Program-made: the position numbers and the translations under genes
Notes under the pieces: generated by a model
Told to the model about the DNA's origin: nothing
The model's input: the letters and a program-made list of their open reading frames with translations, nothing else
Databases searched by the model: none
Part shown: positions 42,989-50,810 of the stretch, one piece after another
Numbering within the stretch: the first letter of the stretch is position 1
Layout: each line of letters opens with the position of its first letter
Assembly (NCBI GenBank): GCA_903932145.1
Contig: CAIZFE010000086.1
Location: 248,001 to 312,000 of the forward strand
DNA: 64,000 nt
Direction: 5' to 3'
Origin: an uncultured Rhodopila sp.
Lineage (GTDB): Bacteria > Pseudomonadota > Alphaproteobacteria > Acetobacterales > Acetobacteraceae

Positions 42989-43978
42989 ATGACCAACAAG
43001 ACCCGGGTGGCGGTGATGGACGATTGGCAAGGCGTGGCGCGCGGCGCCGCCGATTGGTCGCCGCTGGAGGCACGCGCCGAGGTGGTGATTTTCCAGGACG
43101 CGTTCGCTGATGAAAACGACGCGGTCGCGAAACTTGCTGATTTTGACATCGTGTTGTCGATGCGGGAGCGGACGCCGCTGCCGGCCTCGCTGATCAATCG
43201 GCTGCCGAAGTTGCGCATGCTGGGCATGACGGGCGCGCGGAACCTGTCGCTGGATACGGCGGCCTGCACCGCCCGAGGCATTCCGGTGTGCTGCACCCGG
43301 GGCGGCGGCTATGCCGACTCGGCGACGGCGGAATTGGCGTTGGGGCTGCTGATCGGCGCGGCGCGCGGTCTGGCGGTCGGCGATGCGAATATGCGGGCGG
43401 GCGGGTTCCAGATGGGCGTGCCGGTTGGCATCGGTCTGGCCGGCAAGACACTCGGTGTCATCGGGCTTGGGCGGCTCGGTGGGTATATGGCGACGTATGC
43501 CAAGGCGCTGCGGATGAACGTAATCGCCTGGAGCCAGAACCTGACGGCCGAAAAAGCCGCGGCGGTCGGCGCGAAGCTGGTGTCGAAAGACGAGCTGATG
43601 TCCACGTCGGACGCCATCAGCATTCACATGGTGCTGTCAGATCGCAGCCGTGGATTGGTGGGACGGACGGATATCGCCAAGATGAAGCCGGGGACGATTC
43701 TGGTGAATACCTCGCGCGGGCCGATCGTCGATGAGGCGGCGATGCTGGAGGCGTTGCACGCCGGGCGGATTGTCGCGGCTTTGGATGTGTATGACCGGGA
43801 GCCGTTGGCGGTGGATCACCCGCTGCGGACGGCGCCGAACACCATACTGAGCCCGCATTTGGGCTATTGCGTAAAAGAGACGTGGGACGGGTTCTATCCG
43901 CAGTCGGTCGAGAACGCGCTGGCGTTCCTGGACGGCAAGCCGGTGCGGGTGACGAATCCGGAGGTGTTGAAGGGGTAA
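42989..43978 (+). CDS. D-2-hydroxyacid dehydrogenase family protein
   Basis: 329 residues from ATG 42989 (CAGGAGGGAAC site). Typical marks: NAD motif GVIGLGRLGGYMA, ILVNTSRGPIVDE (catalytic Arg), ALDVYDREPL (catalytic Glu) and ILSPHLGYCV (catalytic His). The N-terminus RVAVMDDWQGVA and the MRERTPLPASLI segment match the phosphoglycerate-dehydrogenase-like group often annotated only as D-2-hydroxyacid dehydrogenase. It reduces a 2-keto acid or oxidises a D-2-hydroxy acid with NAD(P). It is divergent from the 3-hydroxyacyl-CoA dehydrogenase gene. Confidence 0.92.
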   Translation: MTNKTRVAVMDDWQGVARGAADWSPLEARAEVVIFQDAFADENDAVAKLADFDIVLSMRERTPLPASLINRLPKLRMLGMTGARNLSLDTAACTARGIPVCCTRGGGYADSATAELALGLLIGAARGLAVGDANMRAGGFQMGVPVGIGLAGKTLGVIGLGRLGGYMATYAKALRMNVIAWSQNLTAEKAAAVGAKLVSKDELMSTSDAISIHMVLSDRSRGLVGRTDIAKMKPGTILVNTSRGPIVDEAAMLEALHAGRIVAALDVYDREPLAVDHPLRTAPNTILSPHLGYCVKETWDGFYPQSVENALAFLDGKPVRVTNPEVLKG

Positions 43979-43997
43979 GGGATCACAGTTTCGGGTG

Positions 43998-44035
43998 CCG
44001 TCATGGCAATAAAACTTGCGGTAATGCCATGACGG
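43998..44035. repeat. short hairpin of the GTCATGG family
   Basis: CCGTCATGGCA and TGCCATGACGG form an 11-bp stem with a 16-base loop, 20 bases after the stop of the hydroxyacid dehydrogenase gene. It may act as a terminator for that gene; no T-run follows immediately. Confidence 0.6.
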
Positions 44036-44102
44036 ATTCACGAATAATATGTGATTTAGGGAAATAGTTTGACTAAATAAAACACAAAGCTAGGACGACA
44101 AC

Positions 44103-44444
44103 CTAAATTTCAAGAAATGACGTTGCATACACCCGCATAGCATCAATGATATCTTCGGCAGCCATGCGTGAGGCGGCAGGGAGATCAGCTGTTGAAGCGG
44201 GGTCGGCGACTAAACGGTCAAAGAGGTCCATGTAGAGGCTGAGCACTTGGCGGTTGTGAAGCGGATCGTCCTTGAAATTCGATTCTGCCTTCGCACAGCG
44301 CGCGATCAGAAAAGTTATCATGTGTCTATACGCCTCAGTGCGACCAAAGAGAACGATGAGGGATTCCATCGCTCCTGAGAGTGCTGTTTCTAAAATTTCG
44401 TTTTTGGCCTCAACGGCCGCAATGCGTTCCATAATGTTATTCAT
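44103..44444 (-). CDS. hypothetical helical protein in an AT-rich patch
   Basis: A 113-residue ORF with start MNNIMERIAAVEAKNEILE and an AAGG ribosome site. It is predicted to be entirely helical, with a coiled-coil-like N-terminus, YRHMITFLIARCAKAESNF and an acidic C-terminal part. Base composition is clearly more AT-rich than the neighbours and codon choice differs (ATA, TTT, AAA), which suggests recent acquisition. I do not recognise the family. Confidence 0.55.
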   Translation of the reverse strand: MNNIMERIAAVEAKNEILETALSGAMESLIVLFGRTEAYRHMITFLIARCAKAESNFKDDPLHNRQVLSLYMDLFDRLVADPASTADLPAASRMAAEDIIDAMRVYATSFLEI

Positions 44445-44611
44445 GCTAAACCTTCGATCGCTGCTTATCTGGTGTATCGGAGATCGTATTCATAACGCAT
44501 CGAATTATTTAGCGTTACGTCCGTCGCTCAGCAACCCGTATGGATTCCCATTGCCGAGGGACATGAGAAGAGGTATATGCTATATGGTATATCGTGTCTC
44601 ATCCGGGTGCC

Positions 44612-45418
44612 ATGCACGACACACTATTTTCCGACTTCTGGGTACCTGATCGAAACCAGCCCATCGGTCCCATGCGTCTTCGTAAACGTGGCAACGCCGA
44701 TCCAAAGGCTGCCAGCAATGAAACGTATCAGGAGTTTGTAGCGGCACTTACCGACGCCCTGGTGGAGATACTTCCGCATCAGGTCGGAATGGCTGTGTCT
44801 CAAATCGCTCCCACAACAATCGCCACAGCAGTAGCCGACATCATCGCCGGACGCTCGGTCATCCTCCATCTGAACGCCGATCTCGACGCACCCCACCGAG
44901 CCGCCGTCTGGATATTCCTGGACCAACTCATCCGCGTCACCGGGACTTTGGACGAAAGCCGCCAGGAAGCCGCCATTGCCAAATCGGCTGAAGTCATCCT
45001 GCCGGACGACCTGGCCGCCGCCCGAGGCGCCCTCGCCGCCGATAATCTCACGCTGCGCGACCGCTTCATCGCCCAAACCACTCCGCTGACCAGCGCCGAG
45101 GTGGGTGAACGAGCCGGTGCAAGCAGCACCAACCCTTACGCCACCGCCGCACGTTGGAAGAAGGCCGGCGATATCTTCTCGGTCCATCACCGGGGCACCG
45201 AATACTACCCCGCCTTTCAGTTCCGCGACGGCCGCCCGCATCCGTCGATCAGCAAAGCGTTGGCGACCCTTCCTGCCGGCATGTCTGCCTGGCAGCGCGC
45301 GTTCTGGTTTGTCTCCACCAACGGCTGGCTGGACGATGCGGCCCCGGTGGATTGGCTCGACGACCCGAACGCCATCGTCAGTGCCGCCGCAAGAGAGGCG
45401 CAAGAGGTCATCGGTTGA
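44612..45418 (+). CDS. Xre/MbcA/ParS-type antitoxin (partner of a broken RES toxin)
   Basis: 268 residues from ATG 44612 (a GTG at 44594 gives six more). The C-terminal 70 residues (AWQRAFWFVSTNGWLDDAAP and VDWLDDPNAIVSAAAREAQE) match the toxin-binding domain of Xre/MbcA/ParS antitoxins that pair with RES toxins. The middle (about 150-200) has LTSAEVGERAGASSTNPYAT and AARWKKAGDIFSVHHRGTEY, a helix-turn-helix-like section. The N-terminal part is extended and without known domain. The stop overlaps a TTG start of the RES frame by four bases, as in intact toxin-antitoxin operons. Confidence 0.65.
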   Translation: MHDTLFSDFWVPDRNQPIGPMRLRKRGNADPKAASNETYQEFVAALTDALVEILPHQVGMAVSQIAPTTIATAVADIIAGRSVILHLNADLDAPHRAAVWIFLDQLIRVTGTLDESRQEAAIAKSAEVILPDDLAAARGALAADNLTLRDRFIAQTTPLTSAEVGERAGASSTNPYATAARWKKAGDIFSVHHRGTEYYPAFQFRDGRPHPSISKALATLPAGMSAWQRAFWFVSTNGWLDDAAPVDWLDDPNAIVSAAAREAQEVIG

Positions 45419-46048
45419 CCCTGCGTCGGCCGCCGTCGTCTTTTCCAGCCATCAACCGGACGATCATCGAAGCAGGTACCGTCTTGCACCGGAGCCATGC
45501 CCGCGCCTACCGCCCCGCCCGGTTCAACCCTGCCAGGGTCGGCCGACCCGATTCGCGCCGTTCACCGATTCAGTCGGCGCGTGCGTCCCGACACTCTATG
45601 CCGCCACCACCCGGGAAGCGGCCGCGTTCGAAACCATCTTTCACGACATCGCGCCAAAAGCTGCCTTCAAGACTGTGCGCCTGGACGGCGTCGCCTCCCG
45701 TTCGATCAGCCGGATCGCGCCGGCACGCGACCGTGCCCTGCGGCGCTGTTCACTCCGGACCTCAAAGCATGGGGTTTACAACGGCGTGATCTGATCGACA
45801 CACCGAAGTCCATTTACGCCCGGACGGTGCATTGGGCCGCGGCGATCCATGCCGCCGCCCCTGACCTCGATGGTTCGGTCTGGACGTCCCGGCAATGCGA
45901 CCCCGAACGATGTGTCATCCTGTTCGGTGATCGTGTCTCCGAAATCGATTGCGATCCCCTGGAGTGTCTGAACGTGGCCAACGACGCAGCACTGCTTCTC
46001 GAACTGAGGGGCTTCGGGCGGCGTGCAGGGATCGACATCGTGAGCTAA
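45415..46048 (+). pseudogene. RES-domain toxin, disrupted by two frameshifts
   Basis: Three reading frames together give one RES protein. Frame 1 starts TTG 45415 (overlapping the antitoxin stop) and covers VLHRSHARAYRPARFNP. After one missing base near 45530 frame 2 gives GRPTRFAPFTDSVGACVPTL, then YAATTREAAAFETIFHDIAP, including Tyr and Glu expected in the active site. After another missing base near 45742 frame 3 gives ALFTPDLKAWGLQRRDLIDT and RVSEIDCDPLECLN and ends at 46048. RES toxins degrade NAD+. Because both breaks are single-base losses, either the toxin has decayed or the assembly has errors. Confidence 0.7.
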
Positions 46049-46083
46049 CCAGGGGTTTCCAGACCGCGGCGCGGAAGCATGCC

Positions 46084-46650
46084 CTACCCACCGTTACCCA
46101 GCAGCGCCCGCTTCAACTGTTGCGTCGGCGGCACAGGTCCCAGGAACGTCGCCAGCAGAGTCTCAGCAAAGTGATGATCGGCAATATCGCCCAGGCTCCT
46201 TCCGTTGAAAGTGACGGAAACGCCTTTGGACGTGAAGGTCATCGTCGTTTCATCGCCGCGGTGAATGGGCGGCACCTCGGTCAGAAACCGCTCGATATCC
46301 TGTGGGTCAAGATAGCACTCCGGCGGCCGGCAATTATTGGCGAAGCCGTCGCGCCACGCGCTCCGCGCACGATCCGCATCGACGTCGCGCAGAAACCGGA
46401 TGTCGAGCACCTTCGGTTCCGGCGAATGCAGGATCGCATTGGGGTTGTCGCTGCGATGTTCCAGATACAGTCCGGCAACGTAGATATGAATTCCGAAGAC
46501 CGACCAGGTGCGCAGCCCCATGCCGTTCAGGCGCAGCCGTACGCCGTCCACGAGACGGATCTCCGGCATCGCGACATCGTCCAGCACGGCGCCACGAACC
46601 GGGTAGATGGACGTCAAACCGATCGCTACCGAAACCAGAACGCGGATCAT
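46084..46650 (-). CDS. chalcone isomerase-like protein, probably exported
   Basis: 188 residues. The N-terminus MIRVLVSVAIGLTSIYPVRG is a likely signal peptide. The body has GVRLRLNGMGLRTWSVFGIH followed by IYVAGLYLEHRSDNP, LDIRFLRDVDADRARSAWRD and DETTMTFTSKGVSVTFNG, the pattern of the bacterial chalcone-isomerase-like family (PF16036 type). Bacterial members lack flavonoid substrates and are probably fatty-acid or small-ligand-binding periplasmic proteins. A weakly spaced ribosome site precedes the ATG. It is a single gene downstream of the flippase gene on the same strand. Confidence 0.85.
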   Translation of the reverse strand: MIRVLVSVAIGLTSIYPVRGAVLDDVAMPEIRLVDGVRLRLNGMGLRTWSVFGIHIYVAGLYLEHRSDNPNAILHSPEPKVLDIRFLRDVDADRARSAWRDGFANNCRPPECYLDPQDIERFLTEVPPIHRGDETTMTFTSKGVSVTFNGRSLGDIADHHFAETLLATFLGPVPPTQQLKRALLGNGG

Positions 46651-46761
46651 CAGACATCCTCCGATTAACCTCCTTCCCAGTATGGTTATGGTGAGCGCGA
46701 ACGACAGCCGTCATCGCGTCAAATATTCAGTCTGTTCTGGTGTTTTCGAAAGATGACCGGG

Positions 46762-48231
46762 TCAGGACACCGCTTCGTTGCACGTCGGCGCCCGAACGCT
46801 GTTCCACAAAAAGCCCCCGAGAAACCCTGTAACGGCGGTCCAAACAACCAGTTCGACCGTCGCGGACAGGAGTCCCGGAGTGTTGCTCGCGCCGTCGATC
46901 GCGACGGCCGTGATGGTCGATGCGGCGAAATACATCAGCATCCCGACAAACGGGAACGTGATGCGAAACACCCGGTGCGACGACAGCGCCGTCACCCCCA
47001 CCAGCACCAAGCCCGCGAGCAGCCGGCTGATCGCGGCGCCATCCGGCCCGAACGGCGGTGTCAGGATCGCCGCGGCCGCAACGGCTGCGGCGGCGGCCAT
47101 TGCCGTGCAGGTGACGTTCTTTCCGGTGTGCCCCGGCATCAGCATGCCGACGTTCACGGCATGGCTGAGAGCAAGGCATGTCACCGAACCGAGGCAACAG
47201 CCCAGGACCAGCGGCGACGCAACCACTCCCGGCGCGATCAGCGGCAGCAGGATGTCGCGCCCCAGCCAGACAATACCTGACACATACGCGCAGATCACGG
47301 ACAGCGCAGCGGCCGAACGCCGAAAGAACAACCGTCCCTGGTCGATATCGTTCAGCCGTTTGAAGCGTTCCGTGGGAAACCAAAGCCCGAACGGAACCAC
47401 GATGGCCTGCGCCATGATCGCTGCCGTTTTTAAATGCAATGTGTAGGTTCCGACCGCGACCACGCCGCTAAACCCGGCCACGAACCAGCGATCGGTCATA
47501 TCCATCAGCGCGTAGATGAATGTGGTCAGCAGCAGGGGAAAGCCGTAACGCACCGCGTCCAGGTAAACCGCTCGGTCGAACCGGGGTTGCGGGCGCAGGA
47601 TAGCGAGCGCGGCCAGGCTGACGGCGAACACGCAGGCGCCCCGGGTCAGGAAGGCCATGTTGACCGAGATCGGACCCTGCTCACGAAGGATCAGCAGCAC
47701 CACCAGATAGAGCAGGTTGCGTGACACCAGGACGGCGCCGAACGGCCCGGATGCGCTGCTGGCCCGTAAGCCGGTCAACGTCATCAGGATCAGGGCCTCG
47801 CCAGCAACGGCCAGCAGCAAAGCGTTTGTCCAGGCAGAATGGAAGATGGCTTCAGCGATCAGACCGATCGCCGCAAGACAGAGTGTCGTGGCCGGCAGTG
47901 TGCTGACCAGCAACAGACCGGCCACGACGGGCAATGGCATGCGATCCATGTGCAGCATCTTGACCATCGCATGGTCGATACCGAACAGCACCAGCGCCGC
48001 CAGAGGCGTCAGTATGGGATCAACCAGCGCCCACATGCCGAAATCGGCCGGTGTCAGGCCACCCCAGAGCACGCGGGTCTGAACGAGCGTCAGCACCGCC
48101 GCCACGCCGGTTGCGGCGCCATACACGGCGATGCCGCCCGGGTGCCGTCCCGTCCGAGCCAGCCGGGCTTTCAGTGCAACGCGTGAGGGTGGATTCAAAC
48201 GGCTGACGTCAGGACGATCGGGATCACACAC
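46762..48231 (-). CDS. polysaccharide flippase-like membrane protein (MOP superfamily)
   Basis: 489 residues with about 12-14 hydrophobic helices; the basic N-terminus is followed by GIAVYGAATGVAAVLTLVQT and GGLTPADFGMWALVDPILTP. The pattern is that of Wzx/oligosaccharide flippases. It ends near the chalcone-isomerase-like gene and starts three bases after the stop of the upstream sterol desaturase-family gene, so the two are likely cotranscribed. It differs from the flippase at 28409-29890 in sequence, so this is not a recent duplication. Its lipid-linked substrate is unknown. Confidence 0.8.
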   Translation of the reverse strand: MCDPDRPDVSRLNPPSRVALKARLARTGRHPGGIAVYGAATGVAAVLTLVQTRVLWGGLTPADFGMWALVDPILTPLAALVLFGIDHAMVKMLHMDRMPLPVVAGLLLVSTLPATTLCLAAIGLIAEAIFHSAWTNALLLAVAGEALILMTLTGLRASSASGPFGAVLVSRNLLYLVVLLILREQGPISVNMAFLTRGACVFAVSLAALAILRPQPRFDRAVYLDAVRYGFPLLLTTFIYALMDMTDRWFVAGFSGVVAVGTYTLHLKTAAIMAQAIVVPFGLWFPTERFKRLNDIDQGRLFFRRSAAALSVICAYVSGIVWLGRDILLPLIAPGVVASPLVLGCCLGSVTCLALSHAVNVGMLMPGHTGKNVTCTAMAAAAAVAAAAILTPPFGPDGAAISRLLAGLVLVGVTALSSHRVFRITFPFVGMLMYFAASTITAVAIDGASNTPGLLSATVELVVWTAVTGFLGGFLWNSVRAPTCNEAVS

Positions 48232-48234
48232 ACA

Positions 48235-49248
48235 TCACCGAACGATGACTCCGGGATCGTTTTTGTTGCCTGCCTTCAGCTGCGCAACTCCAGCCTTATC
48301 GCTCAGTCCCTTGTGCGCCATTTTCCCTATGTTGATGAAAGGCGTCGCATAGAGTTGGGCGACTGTGCGATAGTTCTGTCCCTCGGTTTCCGGCAAGCCG
48401 AGCCGGAAGCTGCCGCGCGGTTCGGAGTACAGGAACGTGCCGAACAACTTGTCCCAAACCGAGAGGAGCAATCCGAAATTCTTGTCCCAGTGACGCGGTT
48501 CTTTGCTGTGATGCAAATGATGCTGAGAGGGGCTGAGGAATATGTTTTCGAGCCAGCCGTATGACATGTCGATATGAGAATGGCGAAGGTGATAGAAACT
48601 GAGCGCGTTCACCAGGAAGTAAGCATCGACCCCGGCAATGGTGTTGTCATAGATCGGCATCGAAAACAGGTAGGAAAACACCCCGATCACCGCGCCGGAC
48701 GTCAATGCAACGCCGGTATTATCAAATATCTGTTGGGCGGGATGAAATCTTTTGTTGGTGATCGGGATCAGGAACTCAGAAGAGTGATGGATCTTGTGGA
48801 ACTCCCACATCACCTTAATTTTATGATCCAGATAATGGGTGTAGAACGTCGCGAAATCGGCCCCGATGATCACGGCGGTCACCACGATCAGCCAAACCAG
48901 CGTGGTTTCCGGCACTTGAGCATGTGGGCCGAACAGCCGGGTCAGGCCTTCGTAACTGCTGGTGGAAATAAAGATGCTGCCCAGAAGCAGGGGGGCGATG
49001 AACAATGGCGTGGCAAGCCGATTCAAGGCGTAGATGATGAGATCGGTGTGCACCGTCTTGGTGGTGAACATTGCCGCCGGAAAGCAAAAGCGCAAGAAAC
49101 CGTGGAAGGTTTTGGGTAGTCCGTGATTAGTACGAACGAGGAATGTTATCGCGGCGCCAATGGCAAGCGATACCCAGGTCATGATGGTAACAAAAAAAGT
49201 GAAGCTCACGAAATGTGATAATATTCTCGAAATAAGAGGCCAAAACAT
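48235..49248 (-). CDS. sterol desaturase/fatty acid hydroxylase family protein
   Basis: A 337-residue membrane protein with a di-iron site formed by His clusters: FYTHYLDHK, FHKIHHSSEF, YHLRHSHIDMS and SQHHLHHSKEPRHWDKNFG. Four to five hydrophobic helices surround them. Family members hydroxylate or desaturate membrane lipids or carotenoids with oxygen. It starts at an ATG (49248), and the flippase-like gene follows three bases after its stop, so the pair probably acts on the cell envelope, for example lipid modification of a surface glycan; this is inference. Confidence 0.9.
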   Translation of the reverse strand: MFWPLISRILSHFVSFTFFVTIMTWVSLAIGAAITFLVRTNHGLPKTFHGFLRFCFPAAMFTTKTVHTDLIIYALNRLATPLFIAPLLLGSIFISTSSYEGLTRLFGPHAQVPETTLVWLIVVTAVIIGADFATFYTHYLDHKIKVMWEFHKIHHSSEFLIPITNKRFHPAQQIFDNTGVALTSGAVIGVFSYLFSMPIYDNTIAGVDAYFLVNALSFYHLRHSHIDMSYGWLENIFLSPSQHHLHHSKEPRHWDKNFGLLLSVWDKLFGTFLYSEPRGSFRLGLPETEGQNYRTVAQLYATPFINIGKMAHKGLSDKAGVAQLKAGNKNDPGVIVR

Positions 49249-49579
49249 CTAAACCTCATTGCACAAAACTGTGCTGTCAATCTTAGGGGATAGGGCCAAG
49301 CCAGTCCTACACAGCGGATTCACTGGATTTGTGTTCGCCTAAGCGCCCAATCCGGTGTGCGTATCGTTTCGTGTTTTTTATCTCTGACTTTCTAAATCCA
49401 CCAGCGGGATTTTTTCATTTGTGCGTGAGACGCCGGCCGCTATCGGGCCGCTCCTGACGACCGGACTGATTTGTAGTGTTTTCTGACCCATTGACGCGTT
49501 TCGACTAAATGTGGCGCCTCAAACGGCGCGTGTAACGCCCGGCTGTGTCATCGCCGCCAGGACCCGCGCGGACGTAGCG
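49249..49579. other. intergenic region, no gene recognised
   Basis: A gap of 331 bases between the start of the desaturase gene and the stop of the DUF2336 gene. The part near 49250-49400 is AT-rich with a T-run at 49374 and should carry the promoter of the desaturase/flippase pair. No repeat of the GTCATGG family and no ORF with a ribosome site was found. Confidence 0.4.
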
Positions 49580-50728
49580 TCATAGCGTCGCGGTAACCGC
49601 GACGCCGCGCGATGCGGGCGCCGGGCAATGCACCAGCACCTCCTCCAGCCTGTCCAGCAGGTAGTCGGCATCGGCATCGTCCATTGTCTCGACCAATGTC
49701 AGGACCCCGGTGATCACGCGGGAGCGAAACCGTTCCCGTTCGAGCGGCGTTCCGTCGAAGACTGTGTCATCCACCACCTCGACCGCCGCCAGCACGGCGC
49801 CATACAGCGCCGCGGGCATGGCCGCCTTGCGATACAAGGCCTCCAGTCCGCGACGGCCGGGCTCATGAATCAGGATTTGTGTATGGTCGAGCGAAATGCC
49901 GCTCCGCACCGCCATCCCTGCCTCAAAGAATGCGACATCGCCCGTGCAAATCGCGCGCAGCAGCAAAGACGGCGTCAGCCGCCCATGGCGGTGCATGTGA
50001 GTCACCATGTGCTGAAGGTTGGTGTCCGAGGCACCCGAACTCAGGTGAATAACGGCATGCTCCCGGGCGCTCAGCACGATGTCCGAGGCAATTGCCGGCG
50101 CAAGATCGTGGTGCATTACCAGATGAGTCTGGAGCGCCTTCGACACCATGGTCACGAGGCGTTCGGCAACCGCGAGCGGCAGCCGGGCGCTCAGAACCAT
50201 CGCTTCCTTCACCCGTATGCTGCCCGCGAAGCGGTCCAACGCCCGATGGAAGCTGGCCGAGGCGATGCTGGCGCGCTCGTTGCCCATCAGCATGACAACC
50301 GCGGGTTCCTGTGCCCGGATGATAATAACGTCGGATACCGCTTCGCTCAGGTTTGGCCGGCTGGCGATCGCCTCTTGTTTGGGACCGGAGTTGCCACGCA
50401 CGATTTCGATCAGGTCTGCGTCTGTCAGCACCAGGCTGTCGGCCAGCAGCGGCAGGGCGACGAACTCCACATCGTTCGCCAGTTTTTTGGCCACGTCGTG
50501 CGGCAACAGCGAAGCGTGGCGCAGGCCGCGCGACAGCGCCGCTCGGACCTTCACCTCCACATCCTTGGCCAGGATGCGCACGATATCCTGTGCCAATGCG
50601 ACCTCGGCGGCGGTCAATCTCTTGCCCGACAGGTCGGAGGCGAGCTTGCCCGCCAGTTCCACCCGCATATCGGGCGAGGGTTCGGCCATTAACCGAGCGA
50701 CATCGTGGGAAGACAGTGTGGCAGGCAT
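49580..50728 (-). CDS. DUF2336 protein
   Basis: 382 residues, HEAT-like all-helical. Typical DUF2336 features are the N-terminal MRVELAGKLASDLSGKRLTA, AQDIVRILAKDVEVKVRAAL, LSRGLRHASLLPHDVAKKLA and FVALPLLADSLVLTDADLIE. The family is mostly restricted to alphaproteobacteria, with no established function. A TTAA-N7-TTCA sequence, two mismatches from a CtrA box (TTAACCGCTTGTTCA on the minus strand), lies about 45-60 bases upstream of the start. It stands alone between the DsbD gene and a non-coding gap. Confidence 0.87.
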   Translation of the reverse strand: MPATLSSHDVARLMAEPSPDMRVELAGKLASDLSGKRLTAAEVALAQDIVRILAKDVEVKVRAALSRGLRHASLLPHDVAKKLANDVEFVALPLLADSLVLTDADLIEIVRGNSGPKQEAIASRPNLSEAVSDVIIIRAQEPAVVMLMGNERASIASASFHRALDRFAGSIRVKEAMVLSARLPLAVAERLVTMVSKALQTHLVMHHDLAPAIASDIVLSAREHAVIHLSSGASDTNLQHMVTHMHRHGRLTPSLLLRAICTGDVAFFEAGMAVRSGISLDHTQILIHEPGRRGLEALYRKAAMPAALYGAVLAAVEVVDDTVFDGTPLERERFRSRVITGVLTLVETMDDADADYLLDRLEEVLVHCPAPASRGVAVTATL

Positions 50729-50810
50729 TGGAACCTCGTGCGATTACGGATCGCACGAGTGTGACAGGGAAGCATGAACAAGCGGTTAACGCGGGCCTTA
50801 CAAAAACGCG

